NCBI RefSeq assembly: GCF_024734665.1
Contig: NZ_CP102931.1
Span: 2,788,001-2,852,000, forward strand
Reading direction: 5' to 3'
DNA length: 64,000 bases
Source of the DNA: Variovorax paradoxus
GTDB lineage: Bacteria; Pseudomonadota; Gammaproteobacteria; Burkholderiales; Burkholderiaceae_C
Under the pieces are notes generated by a model. The model was not told the DNA's origin. It saw only the letters and a list, made by a program, of their open reading frames with translations, and searched no databases. The position numbers were made by a program, and so were the translations under genes. This document shows positions 42,701-49,718 of the stretch, one piece after another; positions within the stretch are counted from its first letter, which is position 1; each line of letters opens with the position of its first letter.

Positions 42701-43752
42701 GGAACGTTGCACAAGGCCCCATTGCATGGCGCAGTGAACTCTGGGGTTCGCCGCTGCGCTCGCTGGCCACGGTGATGTTGCTGGCCCTGCTGGCATGGGG
42801 CGGCTTCCACGTCGTCGAATGGGGCATCGTGCATGCGGTGTTCCGGGCTGACGCCGAGGCTTGCCGCGCGGTGCAGCATGGCGCGTGCTGGGGCGTGGTG
42901 GCCGAGAAATGGCGGCCGATGCTTTTCGGGCGCTTTCCATATGAAGAGCAGTGGCGTCCGGCCATCGCGGTGGTCGTGCTGTCTGCTGTCACGATGCTCA
43001 GCGCCTGGCCGCGCAGCTGGCGCTGGTGGCTGGTGCCGCTGTGGGCTGCTGCATTGCTGCTGTTCGTGCTGTTGATGCGCGGTGGCGTGCTCGGCCTGGC
43101 CCAGGTGCCGACGAGCCGCTGGGGCGGCCTGCCGCTGACCATCGGGCTGGCGGTGGTGGGGCTGGCGCTGGCCTTTCCGCTGGCCTTGCTGCTGGCGCTG
43201 GGGCGCCGCTCGGGCTGGCCCGTGGTGCGCACGCTGAGCGCGAGCTATATCGAGCTGGTGCGCGGCGTGCCGCTGATCTCGGTGCTGTTCATGGCCTCGT
43301 TCCTGCTGCCGCTGCTGTGGCCGGCCGGATGGCAGCCTGACGTGCTGGTGCGCGTGCTCGCGGGCCTCGTGCTGTTCGTAGCTGCCTATCTGGCGGAAAT
43401 CATCCGCGGTGGCCTGCAGGCCGTGCCGCGCGAGCAGACCGAAGTGGCCATGGCGCTGGGCTTCGGCCGCTGGCCGGTGCAGCGCGACATCGTGCTGCCG
43501 CAGGCGCTGCGCCTCGTCGTGCCCGCGCTCACCAACAGCGTGGTCGGCACGCTGAAAGACACCTCGCTCGTCACCGTGGTCGGCCTGTTCGAGCTGACCG
43601 GCGCGCTCGGGCTGGCGCTCGGCGGCGACCCGACATGGCGGCCGTTCTACCTCGAGGGCTATCTCTTCATCGCCGTGGTGTACTGGGTGCTGTGCTTCGG
43701 GCTCTCTCGCTACAGCGTGTGGCTCGAAAAGCGGCTGTCGGCCGCTCCCTGA
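42697..43752 (+). CDS. aapM: General L-amino acid ABC transporter permease (AapM type)
   Basis: A 351-residue inner-membrane permease, partner of AapQ. The N-terminal third has the AapM-type GACWGVVAEKWRPMLFGRFP followed by EEQWRPAIAVVVLS; the core holds RWGGLPLTIGLAVVGLALAF and the coupling loop AMALGFGRWPVQRDIVLPQA. ATGA overlap with aapQ sets the start at 42697. The ATPase gene (aapP) that usually follows is not here; the next gene is a leader peptide and homoserine dehydrogenase, so the ATPase must be encoded elsewhere. Confidence 0.92.
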   Translation: MRNVAQGPIAWRSELWGSPLRSLATVMLLALLAWGGFHVVEWGIVHAVFRADAEACRAVQHGACWGVVAEKWRPMLFGRFPYEEQWRPAIAVVVLSAVTMLSAWPRSWRWWLVPLWAAALLLFVLLMRGGVLGLAQVPTSRWGGLPLTIGLAVVGLALAFPLALLLALGRRSGWPVVRTLSASYIELVRGVPLISVLFMASFLLPLLWPAGWQPDVLVRVLAGLVLFVAAYLAEIIRGGLQAVPREQTEVAMALGFGRWPVQRDIVLPQALRLVVPALTNSVVGTLKDTSLVTVVGLFELTGALGLALGGDPTWRPFYLEGYLFIAVVYWVLCFGLSRYSVWLEKRLSAAP

Positions 43753-43790
43753 GCCAAGCGCCGCCGGGCTCCTGTACACTCCGGGCCTTC

Positions 43791-43916
43791 ATGTCGAGCC
43801 ACAACTCCCACCCCGCATCCAACGCAGCCCTGATGGCTCGCATGATGCCGCCTGCCTCCGCGCAGGCGATGGTTGTTGCTCGAATGATTACCACCATTAC
43901 CACCGCGGTCACCTGA
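43791..43916 (+). CDS. Candidate Thr/Ile attenuator leader peptide for homoserine dehydrogenase
   Basis: A 41-codon open frame ending in MITTITTAVT: five Thr (all ACC) and two Ile (ATT) codons in the last ten, with one Val. This closely mirrors the E. coli thr leader, which uses Thr and Ile codons to sense the end products. It is followed by competing hairpins and an intrinsic terminator, then the homoserine dehydrogenase gene. Translation could also begin at inner ATGs (43833, 43842, 43845, 43869 or 43884); none has a strong ribosome site. If transcription starts from the TACACT box at 43775-43780, the ATG at 43791 would be almost leaderless. Confidence 0.6.
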   Translation: MSSHNSHPASNAALMARMMPPASAQAMVVARMITTITTAVT

Positions 43917-43922
43917 CACGCG

Positions 43923-43948
43923 CAGGTGGCCGTTCCGGCAGCCACCTG
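43923..43948 (+). promoter_or_regulatory. Alternative hairpin of the attenuator
   Basis: CAGGTGGC (43923-43930) pairs perfectly with GCCACCTG (43941-43948) around a ten-base loop. The first arm can instead pair with CACCTG at 43910-43915, which overlaps the stop codon of the leader peptide (43914-43916). These are mutually exclusive stems, as needed for ribosome-position sensing. The link from here to the terminator arm (the antiterminator) could not be resolved by eye. Confidence 0.55.
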
Positions 43949-43975
43949 GTGTATCGCTCTCTCCCCGAACGAATG

Positions 43976-44007
43976 AACCCAGCTCTGGCAGCTGGGTTTT
44001 GTTTTTT
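43976..44007 (+). terminator. Intrinsic terminator (attenuator) before homoserine dehydrogenase
   Basis: A nine-base stem AACCCAGCT (43976-43984) / AGCTGGGTT (43990-43998) with loop CTGGC, followed directly by TTGTTTTTT. It is a strong Rho-independent terminator placed after the leader peptide and only 15 bases before the start codon of the next gene, on the same strand. That position makes sense only as an attenuator, or as a terminator of the transporter operon 220 bases upstream. Confidence 0.8.
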
Positions 44008-44022
44008 CGTCTGGAGATGTCC

Positions 44023-45384
44023 ATGTACCGCGATCCCGTTGAATCCTTCGAGCCCTTGCACAGCCGCCCCGCGGCCATTCGTACCCTGCGCGTGGGGATG
44101 ATTGGCATCGGCACCGTGGGCTCGGGCACCTTCCGCGTGCTGGCGCGCAACCGGGCCGACATCGCGGCGCGTGCCGGCCGTTCGATCGAGCTCGTGATCG
44201 TCGCGGCGCGCAACCTGGCGCGGGCCGCCGGCATCGTGGGAGAGGGCGTTCCGCTCACGGCCGACGCAATGCATGTGGCCACGCACCCCGATGTCGACGT
44301 GGTGGTGGAAGTGGCAGGCGGCACAGGCCCGGCGCGCGACTGGGTGCTGGCCGCCATCGCGCACGGCAAGCACGTGGTGACGGCCAACAAGGCCCTGTTG
44401 GCAGTGCACGGCACCGAGATCTTCGCCGCCGCGCGGGAGAAAGGCGTGGTCGTCGCCTACGAGGGGGCAGTGGCCGTGAGCATCCCCATCATCAAGGCGC
44501 TGCGTGAAGGCCTTGCGGCCAACCGCATCGAGTGGGTGGCCGGCATCATCAATGGCACCACCAACTTCATCCTGAGCAAGATGCGCGACGAGGGCCTCGA
44601 CTTCGCCGCCGCGCTCGCGCAAGCACAGGCGCTGGGCTATGCGGAAGCCGACCCGACTTTCGACATCGAAGGCATCGACGCCGCCCACAAGCTGACCCTG
44701 CTCGCCGCCAACGCTTTCGGCATGCCGCTGCGCTTTGCCGATGCGCAGGTGGAGGGCATCACCGCCCTGCAGGGTGTGGACGTGGCGTGTGCCGAACAGC
44801 TCGGCTACCGCATCAAGCTGCTGGGCGTGGCGCGGCGGCAAGCATCTGGCGTTGAACTTCGCGTGCAGCCTGCGCTAGTACCCGAAGACCACCTGATGGC
44901 GCATGTGAAGGGCTCGATGAACGCCGTCATGGTCAAGAGCGACGCGGCTGGCCTCACGATGTACTACGGCGCGGGCGCCGGCTCGGAGCAAACGGCTTCG
45001 GCCGTGATCGCCGACCTCGTGGACGTGGCGCGGCTCGACGGCGTCGACGCCGCGCAGCATGTGCCGCACCTGGGCGTTCACGCGCATGCGACGAATGCAT
45101 TGGCGGTGCTGCCGCGCGCGGCCGTCGACACCTCACACTACCTGCGCGTGCCGGTGCATGCGGTCGGCCAGATCCAGGCGGTCACGGCCTGTCTCGCAGC
45201 GCAGAAGGTGCCCGTGCGGCAAGTCGCGCTGGCGGCCGAGTGCACCGGCGCGGGACCGCAGGTGCTGGTGCTGGCCGGGCCGGTGGTGCAGGGCGCGCTC
45301 GACCTCGCCGTGCATGCACTTCAGGCGCGGCCCGAAGTAGCCGGCCCGGTGGTCACGCTGCGCGTGGAAGCGTTGGAAGGCTGA
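44023..45384 (+). CDS. hom: Homoserine dehydrogenase
   Basis: A 453-residue enzyme that reduces aspartate semialdehyde to homoserine on the way to threonine, isoleucine and methionine. NAD(P)-binding loop GMIGIGTVGSGTF, then VVTANKALLAVHG, the catalytic-domain stretch AGIINGTTNFILSKM, and GYAEADPTFDIEGIDAAHKL with substrate-binding Asp/Glu/Lys. The C-terminal 100 residues form an ACT-like regulatory domain. ATG at 44023 is preferred over 44017 because CTGGAG then lies at the right spacing. No threonine synthase gene follows, so this may be a second, separately controlled copy. The preceding attenuator suggests control by Thr/Ile supply. Confidence 0.93.
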   Translation: MYRDPVESFEPLHSRPAAIRTLRVGMIGIGTVGSGTFRVLARNRADIAARAGRSIELVIVAARNLARAAGIVGEGVPLTADAMHVATHPDVDVVVEVAGGTGPARDWVLAAIAHGKHVVTANKALLAVHGTEIFAAAREKGVVVAYEGAVAVSIPIIKALREGLAANRIEWVAGIINGTTNFILSKMRDEGLDFAAALAQAQALGYAEADPTFDIEGIDAAHKLTLLAANAFGMPLRFADAQVEGITALQGVDVACAEQLGYRIKLLGVARRQASGVELRVQPALVPEDHLMAHVKGSMNAVMVKSDAAGLTMYYGAGAGSEQTASAVIADLVDVARLDGVDAAQHVPHLGVHAHATNALAVLPRAAVDTSHYLRVPVHAVGQIQAVTACLAAQKVPVRQVALAAECTGAGPQVLVLAGPVVQGALDLAVHALQARPEVAGPVVTLRVEALEG

Positions 45385-46857
45385 TCAGGCCGCCCGGATC
45401 TGCAACCCCAGCGCGACCGCATCGCGCTGCGGCGCCCGGGTGGCCAGGCTCACCACCACGACCACGGCCGCATTGATCGCCATTGCAATCAGCCCCGCCT
45501 CCCACTGCGGCACCGCGGTCGCCCAGAACTTCGCAGCGAACGGTGCCAGCAGCGCAACGAAGCCCGCGACCAGACCGGCCAGCACGCCGACCGCGCTCGT
45601 GCGCTTCCAGAGGAACCCGAGGAACACACCCGGCGCGAGCATGCCGATGGCCGAATAGGCGTCGAGCAAAATCTTCACCAGCGAGCCCTTCTGGCTGATC
45701 GACAGCCACACCGCAATCGCCGCGAACACCACCAACGAGCCGCGAGACAAGGCCAGCGACCCGCGCTCGCCCAGCCCCGGGCGAAACGGCCGCACCACGT
45801 TGCGCGTGAAGATCGAGCCCGCCGTCAGCAGCAGCAGCGAGCCCGGTGCCAGCGCCAGCAAAAAGCCCGTGCCAGCCAGCAGCCCGACCGTCCAGGCCGG
45901 GTAGCGGTCCGACACGAACTGCAGCAGGGCCGCGTTCAGGTTACCGCCCGGCGGCTGCGTGTTCGCCAGAAGCGCCGCGAAGCCGAGCAGGATGATGAAA
46001 AAGTAGGCCAGCGAATACAGCGGCTGCCAGATCGCGTTGCGCCGGATCGCGGTGGCGCTGTGCGCCGTGTACGACATCTGGAACAGGTGCGGAAAGACCC
46101 AGTTGCCCAGCGCGATGTTGATGGCCGAGGTCATGAGCCAGATCGCCGTGGTGGGCGAGGTGGCGTCGAGTCCCGGGAACTTGCCGATGCCCGGGTGCTT
46201 GGCTTCCGCCATCGAGAACAGGTCCATCAGCGAGGCTGCTCCGACCTTGCTGGCCACCGTCACGCTGAGCAGCACCACGACGACGACCATCAGGATGTCT
46301 TTCACGCCGGCCGCGAAGGCGGCGGAGCGCACACCGGCCGCGAACACGAAGGCGATCATCAGCACGCCCGCGCCGATGGTCGCGGCTTCGCTCGAGATGC
46401 TGTTGCCCAGCGTGAGTTGCACGATCAGCCCGAGGCTGACGAGCTGGATCTGCACGTACACGACCAGCGACGCAATGCCCACCAGGCCCGTCAGCACGCC
46501 GAGCCAGGGTGCGTCGTAGCGCGCGGCGAAGAAGTCCGATTGCGTGAGCAGCCCGCGCAGCCGTCCCGCGCGCCAGATCTTCGGCATCAGCCAGTAGCCG
46601 ACCGCGTAACTCATCGAGACGGAGCAGAACGCGAGGTACGCGGGCGCTCCCAGTGCCCAGGCGTAGCCCGAGATGCCGAGCACCGCGAAGGTCGTGTAGA
46701 CCTCGCCCGCATTCATGAACCAGAACACGAGCGTGCCGAGGCTGCGGCCGCCCACGGCCCAGTCGGCAAAGCTCTTGCCGTGGCGCGTGCGGCGGCCGTA
46801 GGCCATGGCGCCTGCCACCGTGGCCAGCAGGATGGCGAGGACGATTGCGAGTTTCAT
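45385..46857 (-). CDS. Sodium:solute symporter (SSS family)
   Basis: A 490-residue inner-membrane carrier with about 13 helices. Family signs: FADWAVGGRSLGTLVFWFMN in the first helices, the Na+-site segment YTTFAVLGISGYAWALGAPA, and LALAPGSLLLLTAGSIFTRN. The start is ATG at 46857, overlapping the stop of the small DUF3311 gene (ATGA). Such pairs of DUF3311 and SSS proteins act as one transport unit; the solute is not identifiable. The operon is divergent from an XRE-cupin regulator, which probably controls it. Confidence 0.9.
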   Translation of the reverse strand: MKLAIVLAILLATVAGAMAYGRRTRHGKSFADWAVGGRSLGTLVFWFMNAGEVYTTFAVLGISGYAWALGAPAYLAFCSVSMSYAVGYWLMPKIWRAGRLRGLLTQSDFFAARYDAPWLGVLTGLVGIASLVVYVQIQLVSLGLIVQLTLGNSISSEAATIGAGVLMIAFVFAAGVRSAAFAAGVKDILMVVVVVLLSVTVASKVGAASLMDLFSMAEAKHPGIGKFPGLDATSPTTAIWLMTSAINIALGNWVFPHLFQMSYTAHSATAIRRNAIWQPLYSLAYFFIILLGFAALLANTQPPGGNLNAALLQFVSDRYPAWTVGLLAGTGFLLALAPGSLLLLTAGSIFTRNVVRPFRPGLGERGSLALSRGSLVVFAAIAVWLSISQKGSLVKILLDAYSAIGMLAPGVFLGFLWKRTSAVGVLAGLVAGFVALLAPFAAKFWATAVPQWEAGLIAMAINAAVVVVVSLATRAPQRDAVALGLQIRAA

Positions 46858-47159
46858 GCCGCGCCGTCCTTGTCGTTCTTGCCAGCGTCTTCGGCCTTCA
46901 GGCTCCTGTCGAGGAAGTCGGCCTCTTCGGCCTCGACGCCGGCCCGGGCGTCGAGCCTGAAGACGATCGCGATCACCACGCTCGTGAGCACGATGCCCGC
47001 CATCTGCCAGAACATGGGAAAGGGCATGCCGAAGGGCCTGGCCGCGATGTCGTTCACCGCCGGCGCGAGGCAGGCCTGCCAGACGAAGGGGAAGACCAGC
47101 AACCATCGATGGCCGAGGCGGGGTGAATCGCTGCTGCGCGCGGGAGGGGTGTCGACCAT
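46854..47159 (-). CDS. Small membrane subunit of the symporter (DUF3311)
   Basis: A 101-residue protein with two membrane helices: WLLVFPFVWQACLAPAVND and FPMFWQMAGIVLTSVVIAIVF. The PF..WQACLAPA..N pattern and the placement directly before an SSS symporter are those of DUF3311 partner proteins. Start ATG at 47159 follows ACAGGAGCAGAG; the frame stays open upstream without a ribosome site. The C-terminal tail is charged and acidic. Confidence 0.82.
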   Translation of the reverse strand: MVDTPPARSSDSPRLGHRWLLVFPFVWQACLAPAVNDIAARPFGMPFPMFWQMAGIVLTSVVIAIVFRLDARAGVEAEEADFLDRSLKAEDAGKNDKDGAA

Positions 47160-47183
47160 CTCTCTGCTCCTGTAAAGTGATAC

Positions 47184-47347
47184 TGCACAAAAACTGGCTG
47201 GAGTGTGCAATCGGATTGTCGAAAAGCGCAAGCTGGATTTCAGCTACTACCCGAGAAAATACCAATGCACAAATGTGACGCGAGTGCACCATTGACGTGC
47301 AGCCACACAGCACATACCATCGCCATCCAATGAAGCCACACTGCACA
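47184..47347. promoter_or_regulatory. Cluster of TGCAC motifs in the divergent control region
   Basis: Between the symporter operon and the XRE-cupin gene the motif TGCACA/TGTGCA recurs: TGCACA at 47184-47189, its inverse TGTGCA at 47204-47209 (20-base centre-to-centre dyad), TGCACA at 47266-47271, GTGCAC at 47284-47289 and TGCACA at 47342-47347. Five copies in 165 bases of otherwise unremarkable sequence point to several operators, most simply for the regulator encoded at 47365. Confidence 0.55.
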
Positions 47348-47364
47348 GACAACGGAGCGACCGG

Positions 47365-47901
47365 ATGATCGGCGAGCGATTGAAAGAGCTGCGGACCGTG
47401 CGCGGCCTGTCCTTGCGCGAGCTCGCAGCCCAGGCCGGTGTGTCGGCCACGCTGCTCAGCCAGATCGAGCGCTCGGTCACCGACCCGAGCCTCGAAACCA
47501 TGCGCCGGCTGGCCGGCGTGTTCGGCGAATCGGTCTCGTCGCTGTTCTCCGAGCCCGCGCCGCCCTCGGTGTGGATCAGCCGTCCGGGCGAACGCTCGCT
47601 GCTCACTGCGCCCAAGGGGCAGGTCGGATACGAGCGCCTGACGGCCGGCAACGGCCAGCTCGAAGTGCTGCGCGCCGTGCTCCAGCCGGGTCAGGTGTCG
47701 GCGGACGAACCGCGCGGCCACGCATCGACTGAGTGCGTGTACGTGGTCGCGGGCGCGCTGGTGGCGCAGATCGCGGGCGTCGACTACCCGGTGCTGGCGG
47801 GCGAGAGCATCTCGTTCGACTCGCGCCTGCCGCATCGCTATCTGAACCAGTCGCAGGCGCCGACCGAAATCATCCTGTCGGTGACGCCGCCCAACCCCTG
47901 A
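47365..47901 (+). CDS. XRE-cupin transcription regulator
   Basis: A 178-residue regulator with an N-terminal XRE helix-turn-helix (LKELRTVRGLSLRELAAQAG then VSATLLSQIERSVTDPSLET, 7-46) and a C-terminal cupin domain (HASTECVYVVAGALVAQIAG and SFDSRLPHRYLNQS) that binds a small effector. This is the PuuR/SutR-like layout of small-molecule-controlled repressors. It is divergent from the symporter pair and heads a plus-strand run with the TIGR04076 and aldo/keto reductase genes, which suggests it controls uptake and use of one compound. Confidence 0.9.
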   Translation: MIGERLKELRTVRGLSLRELAAQAGVSATLLSQIERSVTDPSLETMRRLAGVFGESVSSLFSEPAPPSVWISRPGERSLLTAPKGQVGYERLTAGNGQLEVLRAVLQPGQVSADEPRGHASTECVYVVAGALVAQIAGVDYPVLAGESISFDSRLPHRYLNQSQAPTEIILSVTPPNP

Positions 47902-47917
47902 ACACGCGAGGCCCACG

Positions 47918-48271
47918 ATGACCCCCGACCCCAGTTTCACGCTCCACGACCTGCGCGTCGAAGTCGTCGCGCCGGAAGGCGCCCGCATCTACTGCGGTGC
48001 CAAGGTCGGCGACTATTTCGAGCTGCGCGGCGAGATGCTGCATCTGCCCGAGGGGCAGGGCTTCTCGATTTATTCGCTGGGCGCCTTGCTGCCGCTGCTG
48101 GCCGCCAAGCAGCGGCCCACCGACGCGAACGACTGGATGAGCACCGACGCCGAGGTGGCCTGCCCCGACCCGAACTGCCCCTCGCGCTTTCGCATCACCC
48201 GCATGGGGCTGCGCACTTTTCGCCACGCCGACACCACGGCGGTTGTCCATCCATCGAACGAGTCTTCATGA
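47918..48271 (+). CDS. TIGR04076-family small protein
   Basis: A 117-residue cytoplasmic protein. AKVGDYFELRGEMLHLPEGQ, SLGALLPLLAAKQR and ACPDPNCPSRFRITRMG match the TIGR04076 family pattern. Cysteines in RIYCGAK and in ACPDPNCPS could bind a metal. Family members often sit next to aldo/keto reductases, as here, but have no known activity. Sixteen bases after the regulator gene; its stop overlaps the next start by ATGA. Confidence 0.75.
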   Translation: MTPDPSFTLHDLRVEVVAPEGARIYCGAKVGDYFELRGEMLHLPEGQGFSIYSLGALLPLLAAKQRPTDANDWMSTDAEVACPDPNCPSRFRITRMGLRTFRHADTTAVVHPSNESS

Positions 48272-49338
48272 ATCCCTCGCAGCATTCGCACCATCGCATC
48301 GAGCTCGCGCCCGGCTATGAAATTTCCCGCCTGCTGAAGGGAGGATGGCAACTGGCCGGCGGCCACGGCGACGTGGATCATGCAGGTGCCATCGCCGACA
48401 TGGCGGCTTACTACGACGCTGGCATCACCACCTTCGATTGCGCCGACATCTACACCGGCGTGGAAGAAATGATCGGCGAGTTCCGCGCCGACTACCTGCA
48501 GCGCCACGGCCGCGACAGCCTTTCCCAACTGCGCGTGCACACCAAGTTCGTGCCCGACCTCGCCCTCCTGCCGAGCATCGACAAGCGCCAGGTCGAGCAG
48601 ATCATCGATCGCTCGCTGAAGCGCCTGCGCATGGAGCGGCTCGACCTCGTGCAGTTCCACTGGTGGGACTACGGCGTGCCGCGCTACCTCGAGGTGGCGC
48701 ACTGGCTCCTGGAGTTGCAGCGCGCCGGCAAGATCGACCGCGTGGGCGGCACCAATTTCGACACGGCGCATGTGCGCGAACTGGCCGACGCCGGCGCGCC
48801 GCTGTTCAGCATGCAGGTGCAGTATTCGCTGCTCGACCAGCGGCCCTTGCCGCTGATGACGCCGTACTGCGAGCAATCAGGCATGAAGCTGCTGTGCTAC
48901 GGCAGCGTGGCCGGCGGCTTCCTCTCGGAGCGCTGGCTCGGCGTGAGCGACCCAGGCCAGTCGTTCGAGAACCGCTCGCTGGTCAAGTACAAGCTCATCA
49001 TCGACGACTTCGGCGGCTGGGACCTGTTCCAGCAACTGCTGGCGCAGCTCAAGCAGATCGCGCTGCGGCATGGCGTGTCGATTTCGACCGTGGCGATGCG
49101 CTGGGTGCTGCAGCAGCCGTCCGTCGCGGCAGTGATCGTCGGCGTGCGGCGCGGCGACCACCTGGCGGACCACCTGAAGGTGCTCGACCTGCAACTCGAC
49201 GCGGCCGACCTCGCGTCGCTTGATGCAGTGCTCTCGCAACGCAACGCGCCGAGCGGCGATGTCTACGCCGTCGAGCGCGACCTCGAAGGCCGCCATGGCC
49301 GGATCATGAAGTACGACCTGAACGACAAACCGCACTGA
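48268..49338 (+). CDS. Aldo/keto reductase
   Basis: A 356-residue NAD(P)H-dependent oxidoreductase of the AKR TIM-barrel family. The catalytic tetrad is visible: Asp and Tyr in FDCADIYTGVEEMIG, Lys in VHTKFVPD, and His in DLVQFHWWDYG. The cofactor end stretch is VAAVIVGVRRGDHLADHL. The substrate is unknown; co-expression with the TIGR04076 protein and the regulator suggests oxidation or reduction of the compound taken up by the symporter. The last 35 bases overlap the convergent PPC-domain gene. Confidence 0.9.
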   Translation: MNPSQHSHHRIELAPGYEISRLLKGGWQLAGGHGDVDHAGAIADMAAYYDAGITTFDCADIYTGVEEMIGEFRADYLQRHGRDSLSQLRVHTKFVPDLALLPSIDKRQVEQIIDRSLKRLRMERLDLVQFHWWDYGVPRYLEVAHWLLELQRAGKIDRVGGTNFDTAHVRELADAGAPLFSMQVQYSLLDQRPLPLMTPYCEQSGMKLLCYGSVAGGFLSERWLGVSDPGQSFENRSLVKYKLIIDDFGGWDLFQQLLAQLKQIALRHGVSISTVAMRWVLQQPSVAAVIVGVRRGDHLADHLKVLDLQLDAADLASLDAVLSQRNAPSGDVYAVERDLEGRHGRIMKYDLNDKPH

Positions 49339-49714
49339 GTTCGGCGTAGCCGGTGAGCGGGTCGTGCGTGCGCGCGAACTGCCAGTCGGGCAGCACGGCG
49401 ATGAGGATTTCTGCCGTGGTGCGCACCGAGCATCCGGGCGCTGCATGGCCTCCGAAGACCCGCCCCTCGGCATCCGACACGCTGATGTGAAGATGCGAGC
49501 CGTCCGGCGAGAGGCTGCCCGCGAGCGTGAGAATTTCCAGGTCGCCTTCGATGCGCGCCGCGCTCTCTGCGCCTGCAAAGCGGATGCTCGCGCCGCTCAG
49601 GCTGCCGATGCCCGAAACCACGAACGCAGCCTCGGCACCGCCTTGCTTCAATGCCGAATCGAGCGAGGCGCGCAGGTCGTCGCCCGGGTTCAGCCGCAGC
49701 ACCAGCGTCTGCAT
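49304..49714 (-). CDS. PPC/DUF296-domain protein
   Basis: A 136-residue single-domain protein of the PPC (PCC, DUF296) family: LRLNPGDDLRASLDSALKQ, FVVSGIGSLSGASIRFAG, LTLAGSLSPDGSHLHISVSD and VFGGHAAPGCSVRTTAEI. The conserved GGH and HLH histidines may bind a metal. In plants the domain goes with AT-hook DNA-binding; in bacteria it stands alone and its function is unknown. It follows pgm by four bases on the same strand. Confidence 0.85.
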   Translation of the reverse strand: MQTLVLRLNPGDDLRASLDSALKQGGAEAAFVVSGIGSLSGASIRFAGAESAARIEGDLEILTLAGSLSPDGSHLHISVSDAEGRVFGGHAAPGCSVRTTAEILIAVLPDWQFARTHDPLTGYAELSAVCRSGRTS

Positions 49715-49718
49715 GCGT

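Noticed and set aside
43791..44007. Terminator belonging only to the upstream transporter operon
   Set aside because: It lies over 220 bases after aapM but only 15 before the hom start, and a Thr/Ile-rich leader with competing stems precedes it; attenuation explains all parts better, although a dual role is possible.
44023..45384. Second homoserine dehydrogenase start at 44017
   Set aside because: GGAG would sit directly against that ATG; the ATG at 44023 has correct spacing from the ribosome site.
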